Positions 7,658 through 16,752 of a stretch of DNA of 64,000 bases are shown piece after piece; within the stretch, counting starts at the first letter, position 1; each line of letters opens with the position of its first letter. This DNA comes from Microbacterium sp. (lineage in GTDB: Bacteria; Actinomycetota; Actinomycetes; Actinomycetales; Microbacteriaceae): contig QFPM01000002.1 in the NCBI GenBank assembly GCA_003248655.1, positions 109,990-173,989 on the forward strand, in the 5' to 3' direction. The position numbers and the translations under genes were made by a program. The notes under the pieces were generated by a model. That model saw only the letters and a list, made by a program, of their open reading frames with translations. It was not told the DNA's origin and searched no databases.

Positions 7658-8824
7658 GTGGATCTTTACGAATACCAGGCACGTGACCTGTTCGAGAAGT
7701 ACGAGGTGCCGGTGCTCCCCGGCATCATCGCCGATACCCCTGAGGAGGCGAAGGCGGCGGCCGAGAAGCTCGGCGGTGTCGTCGTCGTGAAGGCCCAGGT
7801 CAAGACCGGCGGCCGCGGCAAGGCCGGCGGCGTCAAGGTCGCGAAGACCCCCGACGAGGCCTACGAGGCCGCGAAGGCGATCCTCGGCCTCGACATCAAG
7901 GGGCACGTCGTGAAGCGCGTCATGATCGCGGGCGGCGCGCAGATCGACAAGGAGTACTACTTCTCCGTCCTGCTCGACCGCTCGAACCGCTCCTACCTGA
8001 GCCTGTGCTCGGTCGAGGGCGGCATGGAGATCGAGGAGCTCGCCGTCGAGCGCCCCGAGGCCCTCGCCAAGATCGAGGTCGACCCGCTGACGGGCATCGA
8101 TGAGGCGAAGGCTCTCGAGATCGCCAAGGCCGGCGGCTTCGACGACGAGACGGCGGCGAAGGTCGCCCCCGTCTTCGTCAAGCTCTACGACGTCTACAAG
8201 GGCGAGGGCGCGACCCTCGTCGAGGTGAACCCGCTGATCCAGGACGCCGCGGGCAACATCATCGCCCTCGACGGCAAGGTCACCCTCGACGACAACGCGT
8301 CCGAGGTGCGTCACCCCGAGCACGAAGAGCTCGAAGACAAGGATGCCGCCGACCCGCTCGAGGCGAAGGCCAAGGCATCCGGCCTCAACTACGTCAAGCT
8401 CGACGGCCAGGTCGGCATCATCGGCAACGGCGCGGGCCTCGTGATGTCGACGCTCGACGTCGTCGCCTACGCCGGCGAGAACCACGGCGGCGTCAAGCCC
8501 GCGAACTTCCTCGACATCGGCGGCGGCGCCTCGGCGACGGTCATGGCCGCGGGTCTCGACGTCATCCTAGGCGACGAGCAGGTCAAGAGCGTCTTCGTCA
8601 ACGTCTTCGGCGGTATCACCTCGTGCGTCGCCGTCGCGGAGGGCATCGTCAAGGCGCTCGAGATCCTCGGCGACACCGCGACCAAGCCCCTCGTCGTGCG
8701 CCTCGACGGCAACCAGGTCGAGGAGGGTCGCGCGATCCTCGCCGCGGCGAACAACCCCCTCGTGACCCTCGCCGCCGGCATGGACGAGGGCGCCGACAAG
8801 GCCGCCGAGCTGGCGAACGCCTGA
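7658..8824 (+). CDS. sucC: Succinyl-CoA ligase (ADP-forming) beta subunit
   Basis: The TCA-cycle step succinyl-CoA to succinate with substrate-level phosphorylation; this is the ATP-grasp subunit. The product is 388 residues, the normal length. It starts at GTG 7658 behind CGGAGG and reads MDLYEYQARDLFEKY. Visible hallmarks are VKAQVKTGGRGKAGGVK (nucleotide binding, about residues 45-61), EVNPL, and the C-terminal GIIGNGAGLVMSTLD and NVFGGITSC ligase motifs. sucD follows after 65 bases containing a copy of the TCGAGTGCC hairpin repeat (8836-8871). Confidence 0.97.
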   Translation: MDLYEYQARDLFEKYEVPVLPGIIADTPEEAKAAAEKLGGVVVVKAQVKTGGRGKAGGVKVAKTPDEAYEAAKAILGLDIKGHVVKRVMIAGGAQIDKEYYFSVLLDRSNRSYLSLCSVEGGMEIEELAVERPEALAKIEVDPLTGIDEAKALEIAKAGGFDDETAAKVAPVFVKLYDVYKGEGATLVEVNPLIQDAAGNIIALDGKVTLDDNASEVRHPEHEELEDKDAADPLEAKAKASGLNYVKLDGQVGIIGNGAGLVMSTLDVVAYAGENHGGVKPANFLDIGGGASATVMAAGLDVILGDEQVKSVFVNVFGGITSCVAVAEGIVKALEILGDTATKPLVVRLDGNQVEEGRAILAAANNPLVTLAAGMDEGADKAAELANA

Positions 8825-8835
8825 CCCTATTCGGT

Positions 8836-8871
8836 GATCGAGTGCCGCGCGCAGCGCGGTGTATCGAGATC
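8836..8871. repeat. TCGAGTGCC/GTATCGAGA hairpin repeat, copy A (between sucC and sucD)
   Basis: GATCGAGTG, an inner CCGCGC/GCGCGG stem with a GCA loop, then TGTATCGAGATC. It belongs to the same family as the copies at 23732, 39572, 52501, 60664 and 60701-side, and 62232. It sits between two cistrons that must be co-expressed, ending 18 bases before sucD. Confidence 0.85.
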
Positions 8872-8889
8872 AAGGACTGAGAGAACAGA

Positions 8890-9792
8890 ATGTCTATCTA
8901 CCTCAACAAGGACTCCAAGGTCATCGTCCAGGGCATCACCGGTGGCGAGGGCACGAAGCACACCGCGCTCATGCTGAAGGCGGGCACGCAGGTCGTCGGC
9001 GGCGTGAACGCGCGCAAGGCCGGTACGACCGTCTCGCACGTGGATGCCGCTGGCAACCCCGTCGAACTCCCCGTGTTCGCGAGCGTCGCCGAGGCGATCG
9101 AGGCCACGGGCGCCGACGTGTCGATCGCGTTCGTGCCGCCGGCATTCACGAAGGATGCCATGGTCGAAGCCATCGACAGCGAGATTCCGCTGCTCGTGGT
9201 CATCACCGAGGGCGTTCCCGTCGGCGACACCGCCGAGGCGTGGGCGTACGCGAAGTCAAAGGGCAACAAGACCCGCATCATCGGTCCGAACTGCCCCGGG
9301 ATCATCACGCCCGGCGAGGCGCTCGTGGGCATCACGCCCGCGAACATCACCGGCAAGGGCCCGATCGGCCTCGTCTCGAAGTCGGGCACGCTGACCTACC
9401 AGATGATGTTCGAGCTGCGCGACCTCGGCTTCTCGACCGCCATCGGCATCGGCGGCGACCCCATCATCGGCACGACCCACATCGACGCGCTCGCGGCCTT
9501 CGAGGCCGACCCCGAGACGAAGGCGATCGTCATGATCGGCGAGATCGGCGGCGACGCCGAGGAGCGCGCGGCCGACTTCATCAAGGCGAACGTCACGAAG
9601 CCGGTCGTCGGCTACGTTGCCGGCTTCACCGCGCCCGAGGGTAAGACGATGGGCCACGCCGGCGCGATCGTCTCGGGCTCGGCGGGTACGGCGCAGGCGA
9701 AGAAGGAGGCCCTCGAGGCCGCCGGGGTGCGCGTGGGCAAGACGCCCAGCGAGACCGCCGCCCTGATGCGCGAGATCATCGCCGCGCTCTGA
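8890..9792 (+). CDS. sucD: Succinyl-CoA ligase (ADP-forming) alpha subunit
   Basis: A 300-residue partner of SucC. The CoA-binding Rossmann segment QGITGGEGTKHTALML is at about residues 17-32, GPNCPGIITPGE at about 136, and the phosphorylated His is in KTMGHAGAIVSG (His256). The start is MSIYLNKDSKVIVQG. The family numbering and length are standard, with no oddities. Confidence 0.97.
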   Translation: MSIYLNKDSKVIVQGITGGEGTKHTALMLKAGTQVVGGVNARKAGTTVSHVDAAGNPVELPVFASVAEAIEATGADVSIAFVPPAFTKDAMVEAIDSEIPLLVVITEGVPVGDTAEAWAYAKSKGNKTRIIGPNCPGIITPGEALVGITPANITGKGPIGLVSKSGTLTYQMMFELRDLGFSTAIGIGGDPIIGTTHIDALAAFEADPETKAIVMIGEIGGDAEERAADFIKANVTKPVVGYVAGFTAPEGKTMGHAGAIVSGSAGTAQAKKEALEAAGVRVGKTPSETAALMREIIAAL

Positions 9793-10152
9793 CGCGCCCC
9801 CGCGCGCGCCGCTTGCGCGCCCCTAAACTGCACGCGCTGTCGAACTTTCGGTAGCGCGTGCAGTTTTCTGCCGCGCGGGGGTAGCGCGGGGCGCCGCGGG
9901 GCGCCGCGCCCCTCGCCCTTGCGAGGGCTGCGCGAACTCTGCAGGATGTCACGAACTCCGCATCCGTCTGCGGCTCGGGGTGCGGAGTTCGCGCGATTCT
10001 GCGGAGTTCGTAGGGTGGATGCCGGGGTGGGACCCGCGTGCTCGCGCGGGTGAGAGCGCGGCGTGGGCGCCCCGGGTAAAGCGGGAGAGAAACGTCGCGG
10101 CCCTGCGCGCCCCGCGGGAGAGCCGCCGCGGGCTGGGTAGGGTCGATCCCGC
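9793..10152. repeat. Intergenic region with two palindromic elements downstream of sucD
   Basis: No coding potential was recognised. The first element, 9825-9866, has 14-bp perfect arms (AAACTGCACGCGCT and its complement) around a 14-base loop, and is followed by TTTT-rich bases, so it may terminate sucCD. The second, 9933-10010, carries four copies of an 11-mer close to CGAACTCCGCA: forward at 9933 and 9952, reverse at 9981 and 10000, each pair 19 bases apart. A TAGGGT hexamer at 10138-10143 could be the -10 of the next gene. Confidence 0.8.
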
Positions 10153-11517
10153 ATGAACCGCCTTCTCGTCGCCCTCCTGGCCGCCGTCGACGCCGTGATC
10201 GCGGCCGCCGTCGGCGTCGCCGTCGCGCTCGCGCCGCTCACGGTCTTCTGGGTCGTGGGCCTCGGAGGGGGCGCCGACTGGGCTGCGCTGTGGCCGGCAT
10301 CCGTGCGCATCTGGCAGTTCGGTCAGCTCGTGCCTCTGAAGATCACGCTGCCCGCCGAGTACCTGAACGCGACCGGCATCCCGGCGGATGCCGCGACGTT
10401 CTGGATCTCGCTCGCGCCCCTCGCCGTCGCGGGTTTCACGGCGGCGTTCGCCGCGCGCTCTGGAGCCCGCGCGGCCCGGTCGGGTGCCTGGGTCGTCGGC
10501 GTCGCCGCGGGCGCCGCCTCGACCGCTGCCATCGCATGGCTGCTGTGGGCCACTTCGGCGAACCAGATCGCCGCCGTCTACGGATGGCAGGCGCTCGTGC
10601 TTCCGACGGCGGTGTTCGCCGTGCCGGCGCTCATCGGGGGCATCGTCGGAGCGTGGCGGCACGGCGACGACGGACTCGTCGACACGCTGCGCGCGCGGGC
10701 AGCGCGGTCGCGCGGAGGGATCGCGGCCGTCGAGGCCGCCGCGCGCGGCGTCGGCATCGCGGTCGCCGGGTTCGTCGGCGTCGGGGCTCTGCTGGTCGCG
10801 GTGGCGACGATCGCGCGCGGCGGCGAGGTCATCGCGCTTTTCGAGGCGGCGCACGTGGATGCCGCGGGCGCGACCATGATCGCGATCGGCCAGCTCGCGT
10901 ACCTGCCGACCCTCGTCGTCTGGGGCGGCGCGTTCGCCGCAGGCCCGGGCTTCGCTCTCGGGACGGGCACCGCCGTGTCGCCCGTGGGCACGGACCTGGG
11001 GGTGCTCCCCGGCATCCCCGCACTCGGGATCGTGCCGCCGACGGGGTCATCGTGGCTGCTGCTGAGCGTCCTGCTGATCGTCGGTGTCGGGTTCGCCGCG
11101 GGTGCGGCGGCGCGCAGGCACCTGCTCGCGGGGGCCGCGTCGCGGGCTGCGGTCGTCGATCCGGCGGGGGATGAAGATGCCGAGCCCGCAGCCCCGCGCA
11201 TCGCGGTGCTCGCGGTGATCGTCGTGGTCGGCGCCGCCGTCATCGCGCTGCTGGCGGCGCTGGCATCCGGCGCGATCGGCCCGGGGCGCCTCGAGGCCGT
11301 CGGCCCCTCGGCGGGTGCCGTCGCCTTCGCCGTCGGTGTCGAACTGCTCATCGGCGCCGCGATCGCCCTGTTCGGCCCCGCGCGCCGCGCCGAGTCTGGC
11401 CGCGCTCCCGCGCCCCACGAGGCCCACGAGCCCCCCGATGCACGCGAGGCCCCCGCGCCCCACGAGACCCTCGAACCCTACGGGGCCCCCGAGCCCCACG
11501 AGGTCCCCGACGCGTAA
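10153..11517 (+). CDS. DUF6350 polytopic membrane protein
   Basis: A 454-residue integral membrane protein with roughly ten hydrophobic segments from residue 5 onward and a hydrophilic C-terminal tail rich in Pro, Glu and His (repeats of the type APHE, EPHE, from about residue 420). The family has no assigned biochemistry. Its place between sucCD and purN-purH is a conserved actinobacterial order, which is the best support for the call. It begins MNRLLVALLAAVDAV; TAGGGT ten bases upstream suggests a very short or absent leader. Confidence 0.85.
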   Translation: MNRLLVALLAAVDAVIAAAVGVAVALAPLTVFWVVGLGGGADWAALWPASVRIWQFGQLVPLKITLPAEYLNATGIPADAATFWISLAPLAVAGFTAAFAARSGARAARSGAWVVGVAAGAASTAAIAWLLWATSANQIAAVYGWQALVLPTAVFAVPALIGGIVGAWRHGDDGLVDTLRARAARSRGGIAAVEAAARGVGIAVAGFVGVGALLVAVATIARGGEVIALFEAAHVDAAGATMIAIGQLAYLPTLVVWGGAFAAGPGFALGTGTAVSPVGTDLGVLPGIPALGIVPPTGSSWLLLSVLLIVGVGFAAGAAARRHLLAGAASRAAVVDPAGDEDAEPAAPRIAVLAVIVVVGAAVIALLAALASGAIGPGRLEAVGPSAGAVAFAVGVELLIGAAIALFGPARRAESGRAPAPHEAHEPPDAREAPAPHETLEPYGAPEPHEVPDA

Positions 11518-11896
11518 CCCGCGTCCACTTGCCAGTTCGTGCGGCATCCGTGGGTCCATTCCCGCACCAAGTGGCAAGCCACGCGCGCTCTGCGAGTCCA
11601 CTCGCCAGTTCATGTGGGATCCGCCCCCTTAAACCCGCACCGACTGGCATCTGAGCGCGCGGCGCGCCACGGCGGCCCGCGAGGTACCTGACGCGTAAGC
11701 CGAGCCAGTTCGCCAGTTGGCGCGGCATCCGTGGCTCCGTTCCCGCGCGGACTGGCAAGTGAGGGATGCCGGGTGCCCCGCACCGCGCCGCTGCGCGCGA
11801 CCGTGTGCCCCGCACCGCGCCGCGCGGCTGCGCGCGACCGGTACCCCCGCACCGCGCGCCCACGTGCGCGACCGGGGCGGCGCACGCGCGCCCCGG
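11518..11896. repeat. Three diverged copies of an intergenic palindrome
   Basis: Gene-free stretch between DUF6350 and purN. Copy 1 has arms 11528-11544 and 11562-11578 (CTTGCCAGTT... and ...AGTGGCAAG, 15 of 17 paired) with a 17-base loop containing GGCATCCG. Copy 2 starts near 11603 and copy 3 near 11708, both more degenerate but still bounded by CGCCAGTT and ACTGGCA. The remainder (about 11775-11890) is a C-rich run of CGCACCGCGC-type words with no reading frame I can support. Confidence 0.75.
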
Positions 11897-11902
11897 TAGA
11901 CT
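11897..11902 (+). promoter_or_regulatory. -10 box placing purN on a leaderless transcript
   Basis: TAGACT is followed by six bases and then GTG at 11909, so the expected transcription start coincides with the start codon. There is no Shine-Dalgarno sequence upstream of either GTG (11903 or 11909), consistent with leaderless initiation. Confidence 0.6.
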
Positions 11903-11908
11903 GTGCGG

Positions 11909-12517
11909 GTGTTCACGGTCGCCGTCCTCATCTCGGGCACGGGATCGAACCTCCGCGCCCTGCTCGAGGCCGCCGCCGAGCCCGACTTTCCCGCGCGCAT
12001 CGTCGTCGTGGGCGCCGACCGCCAGGCCGACGGCTTCGCGCACGCGGAGGCCTTCGGCATCCCGACCGTCATGGTGCCCTTCCGCGACTACGAGACGCGC
12101 GAGGAGTGGGGCGCCGAACTGCGCCGTCAGATCGACGTGTGGAACCCCGACCTCATCGTGCTGAGCGGGCTCATGCGCCTGCTCCCGGGCGACCTCGTCG
12201 CGGCCTGGGCGCCGGCCCTCATCAACACGCACCCCGCGTACCTGCCCGAGTTTCCGGGCGCGCACGGAGTGCGCGACGCGCTCGCCGCCGGCGTGACCGA
12301 GACCGGCGCGAGCGTCATCGTCGTCGACACGGGTGTCGACTCCGGCCCGATCCTCGCGCAGGAGCGCGTTCCGATCCTCCCGGGCGACACCGAGCACACC
12401 CTGCACGAGCGCATCAAGCCCGTCGAGCGGCGCCTGCTGATCGACGTCGTGCGGGCCGTCGCGACCGGCGAGATCGACCTCGCCGCCTACGCGCCGGATG
12501 CCGCGGCGCCCCACTGA
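11909..12517 (+). CDS. purN: Phosphoribosylglycinamide formyltransferase
   Basis: Transfers formyl from 10-formyl-THF to GAR in purine synthesis. The product is about 202 residues. AVLISGTGSNLRALL is the phosphate-binding N-terminus. The catalytic region has NTHPAYLPEFPGAHGVRDAL with the Asn/His pair, and the Asp is in VDTGVDSGPIL. The start is uncertain between GTG 11903 and GTG 11909; the second is preferred because it fits a leaderless start. purH follows after 38 bases. Confidence 0.95.
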   Translation: MFTVAVLISGTGSNLRALLEAAAEPDFPARIVVVGADRQADGFAHAEAFGIPTVMVPFRDYETREEWGAELRRQIDVWNPDLIVLSGLMRLLPGDLVAAWAPALINTHPAYLPEFPGAHGVRDALAAGVTETGASVIVVDTGVDSGPILAQERVPILPGDTEHTLHERIKPVERRLLIDVVRAVATGEIDLAAYAPDAAAPH

Positions 12518-12555
12518 CCGTCACCCACCCGAGCACCGAACACTGGAGACCCCGC

Positions 12556-14163
12556 ATGGCAGGTCCGACCGTCGATCCGTCCCTCTATCGCGACCGCGAT
12601 CTCGTCCCGGTCCGTCGCGCGCTCGTGTCGGTCAGCGACAAGACCGACCTGCTGCCGCTCGCGCAGGCGCTCGCCGCCGCCGGGGTTGAGATCGTGTCGA
12701 CGGGAGGCTCGGCGTCGCTGATCAGGGATGCCGGGATCGACGTCACGGACGTCTCCGAGATCACCGGCTTCCCCGAGTCGCTCGACGGTCGCGTCAAGAC
12801 GCTGCACCCGAGCGTGCACGCGGGGCTGCTCGCCGACCTGCGCCTCGAGGATCACGAAACGCAGCTCGCTGACCTCGGCATCCTGCCGTTCGAGCTCGTC
12901 GTCGTGAACCTGTATCCGTTCGTCGAGACGGTCGCCTCGGGGGCGAAGGGCGATGCCGTCGTCGAGCAGATCGACATCGGGGGACCCGCGATGGTGCGGG
13001 CGTCGGCGAAGAACTTCGCGAACGTCGCGATCGTCGTCTCGCCGTCGTCGTATCCGGCGATCATCGATGCGCTCGGCGCGGGCGGCACGACCCTCGCGCA
13101 CCGCCGCGACCTCGCCGCGCGCGCGTTCGCGCACACGGCGGCCTACGACCGCGCCGTCGCGACGTGGTTCGCGGAGGAGAGCCTCGCCGACGAGGGCGAC
13201 CTTCCCCTGCACCTCACGATCAAGGCCGAGCGGCTCGAGACCCTGCGCTACGGCGAGAACTCGCACCAGCGCGCCGCGATCTACTCGCGCGTCGGCGGCC
13301 ACGGCATCGCGCAGGCGACGCAGCTGCAGGGCAAGGAGATGTCGTACAACAACTACGTCGACGCCGACGCCGCCCTGCGCGCCGCCTTCGACATGGTCAA
13401 GCCCGCCGTCGCGATCATCAAGCACGCGAACCCGTGCGGCATCGCGGTGGCCGCGCCGAACGCGCTCGATGCGATCGCTTCGGCGCACCTGCGTGCGCAC
13501 GAGTGCGACCCGGTGTCGGCGTTCGGTGGCGTGATCGCCGCGAACCGCACCGTGACTCTCAAGATGGCCGAGAACCTCCGCGACATCTTCACCGAGGTCA
13601 TCGTCGCGCCCGGGTTCGAGCCGGAGGCGCTCGAGGTGTTCCGGCTGAAGAAGAACCTGCGCGTGCTGCAGTTGCCCGCCGACTGGCGGCAGGAGACGAT
13701 GGATGTCCGGCTCGTCTCGGGCGGTCTGCTGCTGCAGGATGCCGACCGCTTCCCGCCCGAGGTCGAATCGCTCGTCGAGGGGTGGCAGCTCGTCACCGGC
13801 GAGATGCCGGCCGACAGCGAGAAGGCGAACCTCGCTTTCGCGTGGAAGGCGTGCCGCGCCGTCAAGTCGAACGCGATCGTTCTGGCCCAGGCATCCGCCA
13901 CCGTCGGAATCGGCATGGGGCAGGTCAACCGCGTCGACTCGTGCCGCCTCGCCGTCGAGCGTGCCGGCGACCGCGCCGCGGGGTCGGTCGCGGCCTCCGA
14001 CGCGTTCTTCCCGTTCGCCGATGGCCCGCAGGTGCTGATCGACGCGGGCATCCGCACGATCGTGCAGCCGGGCGGGTCCGTCCGCGACCAGGAGGTCATC
14101 GACGCGGCGGCCGCCGCCGGCGTGACGATGTTCTTCACCGGCGAGCGCCACTTCTTCCACTGA
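12556..14163 (+). CDS. purH: Bifunctional AICAR formyltransferase / IMP cyclohydrolase
   Basis: The last two steps to IMP. The product is 535 residues. The N-terminal MGS-like cyclohydrolase domain has ALVSVSDKTDLLPLA, GIEIVSTGGS-type sequence and DGRVKTLHPSVHAGLL (residues about 17-95). The C-terminal AICAR transformylase has LRYGENSHQ, IIKHANPCGIAVA (Lys/His catalytic pair) and DAFFPFADG. The start at 12556 gives MAGPTVDPSLY. It forms a transcript with purN. Its ZMP substrate is the ligand of the riboswitch upstream of glyA at 39.5 kb. Confidence 0.97.
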   Translation: MAGPTVDPSLYRDRDLVPVRRALVSVSDKTDLLPLAQALAAAGVEIVSTGGSASLIRDAGIDVTDVSEITGFPESLDGRVKTLHPSVHAGLLADLRLEDHETQLADLGILPFELVVVNLYPFVETVASGAKGDAVVEQIDIGGPAMVRASAKNFANVAIVVSPSSYPAIIDALGAGGTTLAHRRDLAARAFAHTAAYDRAVATWFAEESLADEGDLPLHLTIKAERLETLRYGENSHQRAAIYSRVGGHGIAQATQLQGKEMSYNNYVDADAALRAAFDMVKPAVAIIKHANPCGIAVAAPNALDAIASAHLRAHECDPVSAFGGVIAANRTVTLKMAENLRDIFTEVIVAPGFEPEALEVFRLKKNLRVLQLPADWRQETMDVRLVSGGLLLQDADRFPPEVESLVEGWQLVTGEMPADSEKANLAFAWKACRAVKSNAIVLAQASATVGIGMGQVNRVDSCRLAVERAGDRAAGSVAASDAFFPFADGPQVLIDAGIRTIVQPGGSVRDQEVIDAAAAAGVTMFFTGERHFFH

Positions 14164-14224
14164 CCTTCTTCTTTTGGCGCGCTTCGCGCCGCGGGGGCTT
14201 CGCGCCGAAGGGCTTCGCGCCGCC

Positions 14225-14292
14225 GGCTTCGCGCTGGCGGGGGCTTCGCGCTGGCGGGGGCTTCGCGCTGGCGGGGGCTTCGCGCTGACCGG
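14225..14292. repeat. Tandem 17-bp repeat, four units
   Basis: GGCTTCGCGCTGGCGGG begins at 14225, 14242, 14259 and 14276, the last unit diverging at its end. It is preceded by more irregular CTTCGCGCC copies from about 14180. It lies in the gap between purH and the Ada/AlkA gene; no reading frame or RNA was recognised. Confidence 0.85.
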
Positions 14293-14394
14293 CTTCGTGC
14301 TGGAGGGCGGATGCCGGGGCAGCACCGCGATGGCCGAAAACCGCGAGCGGCAGGCGCGGGGGCGTGTCAGGGTAGGGGTATGGCATGCCTCGCG

Positions 14395-16011
14395 ATGACG
14401 TTCGACGAGCGCTACCGCGCGATCGACGCGCGCGATGCGCGCTTCGACGGGCAGTTCGTCACGGCGGTGCGGTCGACCGGCATCTACTGCCGTCCGTCGT
14501 GCCCCGCGCGGACGCCGAAGCCCGCGAACGTCACGTTCTATCCGACCTCCGCGGCGGCGCATGAGGCCGGATACCGCGCCTGCAAGCGGTGCCTGCCCGA
14601 GGCGGCACCGGGTTCGCCCGAGTGGAACCTCCGCGGTGACGTCGCCGGGCGCGCGATGCGCCTCGTCGCCGAAGGGGTCGTCGAGCGCGAGGGCGTGCCG
14701 GGGCTCGCGGCGCGGCTCGGATACTCCTCCCGCCACCTCACGCGACTGCTCACCGCCGAGCTCGGCGCGGGACCCCTCGCCCTCGCCCGCGCGCAGCGCG
14801 CGCACACGGCCCGGATGCTGCTCGTGGCGACCGACCTGCCGGCATCCGAGGTCGCGTTCTCGGCGGGCTTCGCGAGCGTCCGCCAGTTCAACGACACCAT
14901 CCGCGAGGTATTCGGGATGCCGCCGACGCAACTGCGCGCCCGGCGCCCGGCGGGAGCGCCCAGTCCGGCCGACGCCCCCGGTGCGATCGAGCTCGTCCTG
15001 CCGCACCGCGGTCCCTTCGACGCCGCGGGACTCTTCGGCTGGATGGCCGCGCGCGCCGTCGCCGGCGTCGAGACGGCGACCGCCGACTCCTTCGCGCGCG
15101 TGCTGCGCCTGCCCGGCGGGCCCGCGTGGTTCGCCCTGCGGCTCGACGAGTCCGGACGCGTGCGCCTGCGCGCGCGACTGACCCAACTGCGCGACCTGCC
15201 GACGCTCGTTGCGCGCGTGCGGCGCCTGTTCGACCTCGACGCCGATCCGATCGCGGTGGATGCCGCGCTGTCACAGCACCCGGAGATCGCGCCGCTCGTC
15301 GCGCGCGTCCCCGGCATCCGCGTGCCGGGCTCTGCCGACCCGCACGAGATGCTCATCCGCGCGATGGTCGGCCAGCAGATCACGGTCGCGGCCGCCACGA
15401 CGGCGCTCCGCGCGCTGACGGATGCCCTCGGCGAGCGCATCGACGGGTTCGAGGGGCACGACCGGCTGTTCCCGACGATGGAGGCCATTGCCGCGCGCGG
15501 ACACGAGGTGCTGCGTGGTCCCGCGGCGCGCATCCGCGCGATCACGGGGGCCGCCGCCGCGCTCGCCGACGGCTCGCTCGTGCTCACGAGCGGCGACGAC
15601 GGGCCCGCCCAGCGCGCGGCGCTGCTGGCGATGCCGGGCATCGGCCCGTGGACCGCCGACTACGTCCGCATGCGCGTGCTCGGCGACCCCGACGTGACCC
15701 TGCCGGGCGATGTGGCCGTGCGAGCGGGGGCGGCGGCCGCGGGCATCCCGTCGGATCCCCGCGGATACGACGCCTGGGCGGCGCGCATCGCGCCCTGGCG
15801 CAGTTACCTCACGGCGCACCTGTGGCGCGCCGTCCCGCCGCGCCCGGCTCGCCCCGCGGCCGGTCGCATGGCCGACGCGCCGCGGCCCGCGGCGCGAAGC
15901 GCGCCCGGTCGCATGGCCGACCCGCCGCACGGCGCCTCATGCGTCACACCCGTAACCATCCGCCCCACGCGCCATGCGACTGGGCGCCCATCCGCGCAGG
16001 AGACCCCGTGA
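14395..16011 (+). CDS. Ada-like regulator fused to AlkA-type 3-methyladenine DNA glycosylase
   Basis: Repairs alkylated bases and probably senses methyl damage. The product is 538 residues in three parts. An Ada N-terminal zinc domain has Cys32, Cys36, Cys63 and Cys66 (YCRPSC and CKRC), where the first Cys would accept methyl from phosphotriesters. An AraC-type HTH follows (about 85-180, SRHLTRLLTAELG and ASVRQFNDTIREVFG). The AlkA glycosylase is last, with the helix-hairpin-helix MPGIGPWTADYVRMR and the catalytic Asp in LPGDVAV. ATG 14395 (MTFDERYRAI) is chosen over ATG 14380 by family length. It overlaps ogt by 4 bases (GTGA). Confidence 0.93.
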   Translation: MTFDERYRAIDARDARFDGQFVTAVRSTGIYCRPSCPARTPKPANVTFYPTSAAAHEAGYRACKRCLPEAAPGSPEWNLRGDVAGRAMRLVAEGVVEREGVPGLAARLGYSSRHLTRLLTAELGAGPLALARAQRAHTARMLLVATDLPASEVAFSAGFASVRQFNDTIREVFGMPPTQLRARRPAGAPSPADAPGAIELVLPHRGPFDAAGLFGWMAARAVAGVETATADSFARVLRLPGGPAWFALRLDESGRVRLRARLTQLRDLPTLVARVRRLFDLDADPIAVDAALSQHPEIAPLVARVPGIRVPGSADPHEMLIRAMVGQQITVAAATTALRALTDALGERIDGFEGHDRLFPTMEAIAARGHEVLRGPAARIRAITGAAAALADGSLVLTSGDDGPAQRAALLAMPGIGPWTADYVRMRVLGDPDVTLPGDVAVRAGAAAAGIPSDPRGYDAWAARIAPWRSYLTAHLWRAVPPRPARPAAGRMADAPRPAARSAPGRMADPPHGASCVTPVTIRPTRHATGRPSAQETP

Positions 16012-16499
16012 AATCCACCATCCAGACCCTCGACACGCCCGACGGGCCGTTCACCCTGCTCGTCGACGACCGGCAGCGCGTGCTCGCGAGCGGGTGGACC
16101 GCCGACCCCGAGGCCGTGCTCGCCCGGCTGCGCACGCGCCCGTCCGAGGTTCGCGAGGGCCAGGCGGATGCCGCGGATGCCGTCGCCGCCTACTACACCG
16201 GCGATCTCGCGGCGGTCGACGCCGTCGAGGTCGCACAGCAGGGCACCCCGATGCAGCTCGCGGGGTGGGCGGCGCTGCGGACCATCGCGCCCGGGCATCC
16301 GCTCACCTACGCCGAGTTCGCGACCGCGCTCGGGAGCCCGAGCGCGGTGCGCGCGGCGGCATCCATCTGCGCGCGGAACGCCCCCGCGCTGTTCGTGCCG
16401 TGCCACCGAGTGCTCCGCGCCGGCGGAGCACTCGGTGGCTTCGCGTGGGGCCTCGACGTGAAGCGCTCCCTCCTCGCCCGCGAGTCCCGCGCGACCTGA
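16008..16499 (+). CDS. ogt: Methylated-DNA--[protein]-cysteine S-methyltransferase
   Basis: Suicidal removal of O6-methyl from guanine. The product is 163 residues, with the active-site PCHRVL at about Cys132 and the DNA-binding helix region TYAEFATALGSPSAVRAAASICARN. The GTG start at 16008 overlaps the Ada/AlkA stop, so translation is coupled. Together the two genes supply the functions of a classical Ada protein, split as Ada-N/HTH/AlkA plus separate Ogt. Confidence 0.95.
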   Translation: MKSTIQTLDTPDGPFTLLVDDRQRVLASGWTADPEAVLARLRTRPSEVREGQADAADAVAAYYTGDLAAVDAVEVAQQGTPMQLAGWAALRTIAPGHPLTYAEFATALGSPSAVRAAASICARNAPALFVPCHRVLRAGGALGGFAWGLDVKRSLLARESRAT

Positions 16500-16528
16500 C
16501 CCCCCGCGCGCCCGCCCCGCCCCACCCC

Positions 16529-16598
16529 GCGAGACCCGCTCTGCGCGTCGAGACGCACGTTCATGAACGCACATCTCGACGCACAACCCGGGTCTCGC
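16529..16598. repeat. 19-bp-spaced four-motif palindrome (GAGAC type), 70 bp
   Basis: GAGAC at 16531 and 16550, then the reverse ATCTC at 16573 and GTCTC at 16592; both pairs are 19 bases apart. The centre is the palindrome GTTCATGAAC (16559-16568). A near-identical 70-bp element lies at 23641-23710. It is located after ogt. Confidence 0.88.
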
Positions 16599-16624
16599 GG
16601 GGGAAAGGGCGGGCGACGCGCGGC

Positions 16625-16654
16625 TTGCACGGCCCGAGAGCGCGGGGATAGGCT
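16625..16654 (+). promoter_or_regulatory. Promoter of the ABC exporter leader
   Basis: TTGCAC (16625-16630), 18 bases, TAGGCT (16649-16654). Transcription would start near 16661 and give a leader of about 330 bases before the first ABC gene. Confidence 0.65.
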
Positions 16655-16662
16655 GGAGGGCT

Positions 16663-16721
16663 GTCGCGTCGTGCAGCGCCCAGGTGCCCAGGTACCCAGT
16701 ACCCAGCGCCCAGGACGCGAC
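16663..16721 (+). promoter_or_regulatory. Leader hairpin upstream of the short ORF
   Basis: GTCGCGTC (16663-16670) pairs with GACGCGAC (16714-16721). The loop of 43 bases contains repeated CCCAG words. It sits directly before the Shine-Dalgarno of the short ORF at 16753. Confidence 0.5.
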
Positions 16722-16752
16722 GGCCCCCGTTCACCGACACCTGGAGGAAGCC

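Noticed and set aside
14311..14394. Longer start of the Ada/AlkA gene
   Set aside because: The extra residues are low-complexity and follow directly from the 17-bp repeat region; homologous N-termini begin near MTFDERYRA.
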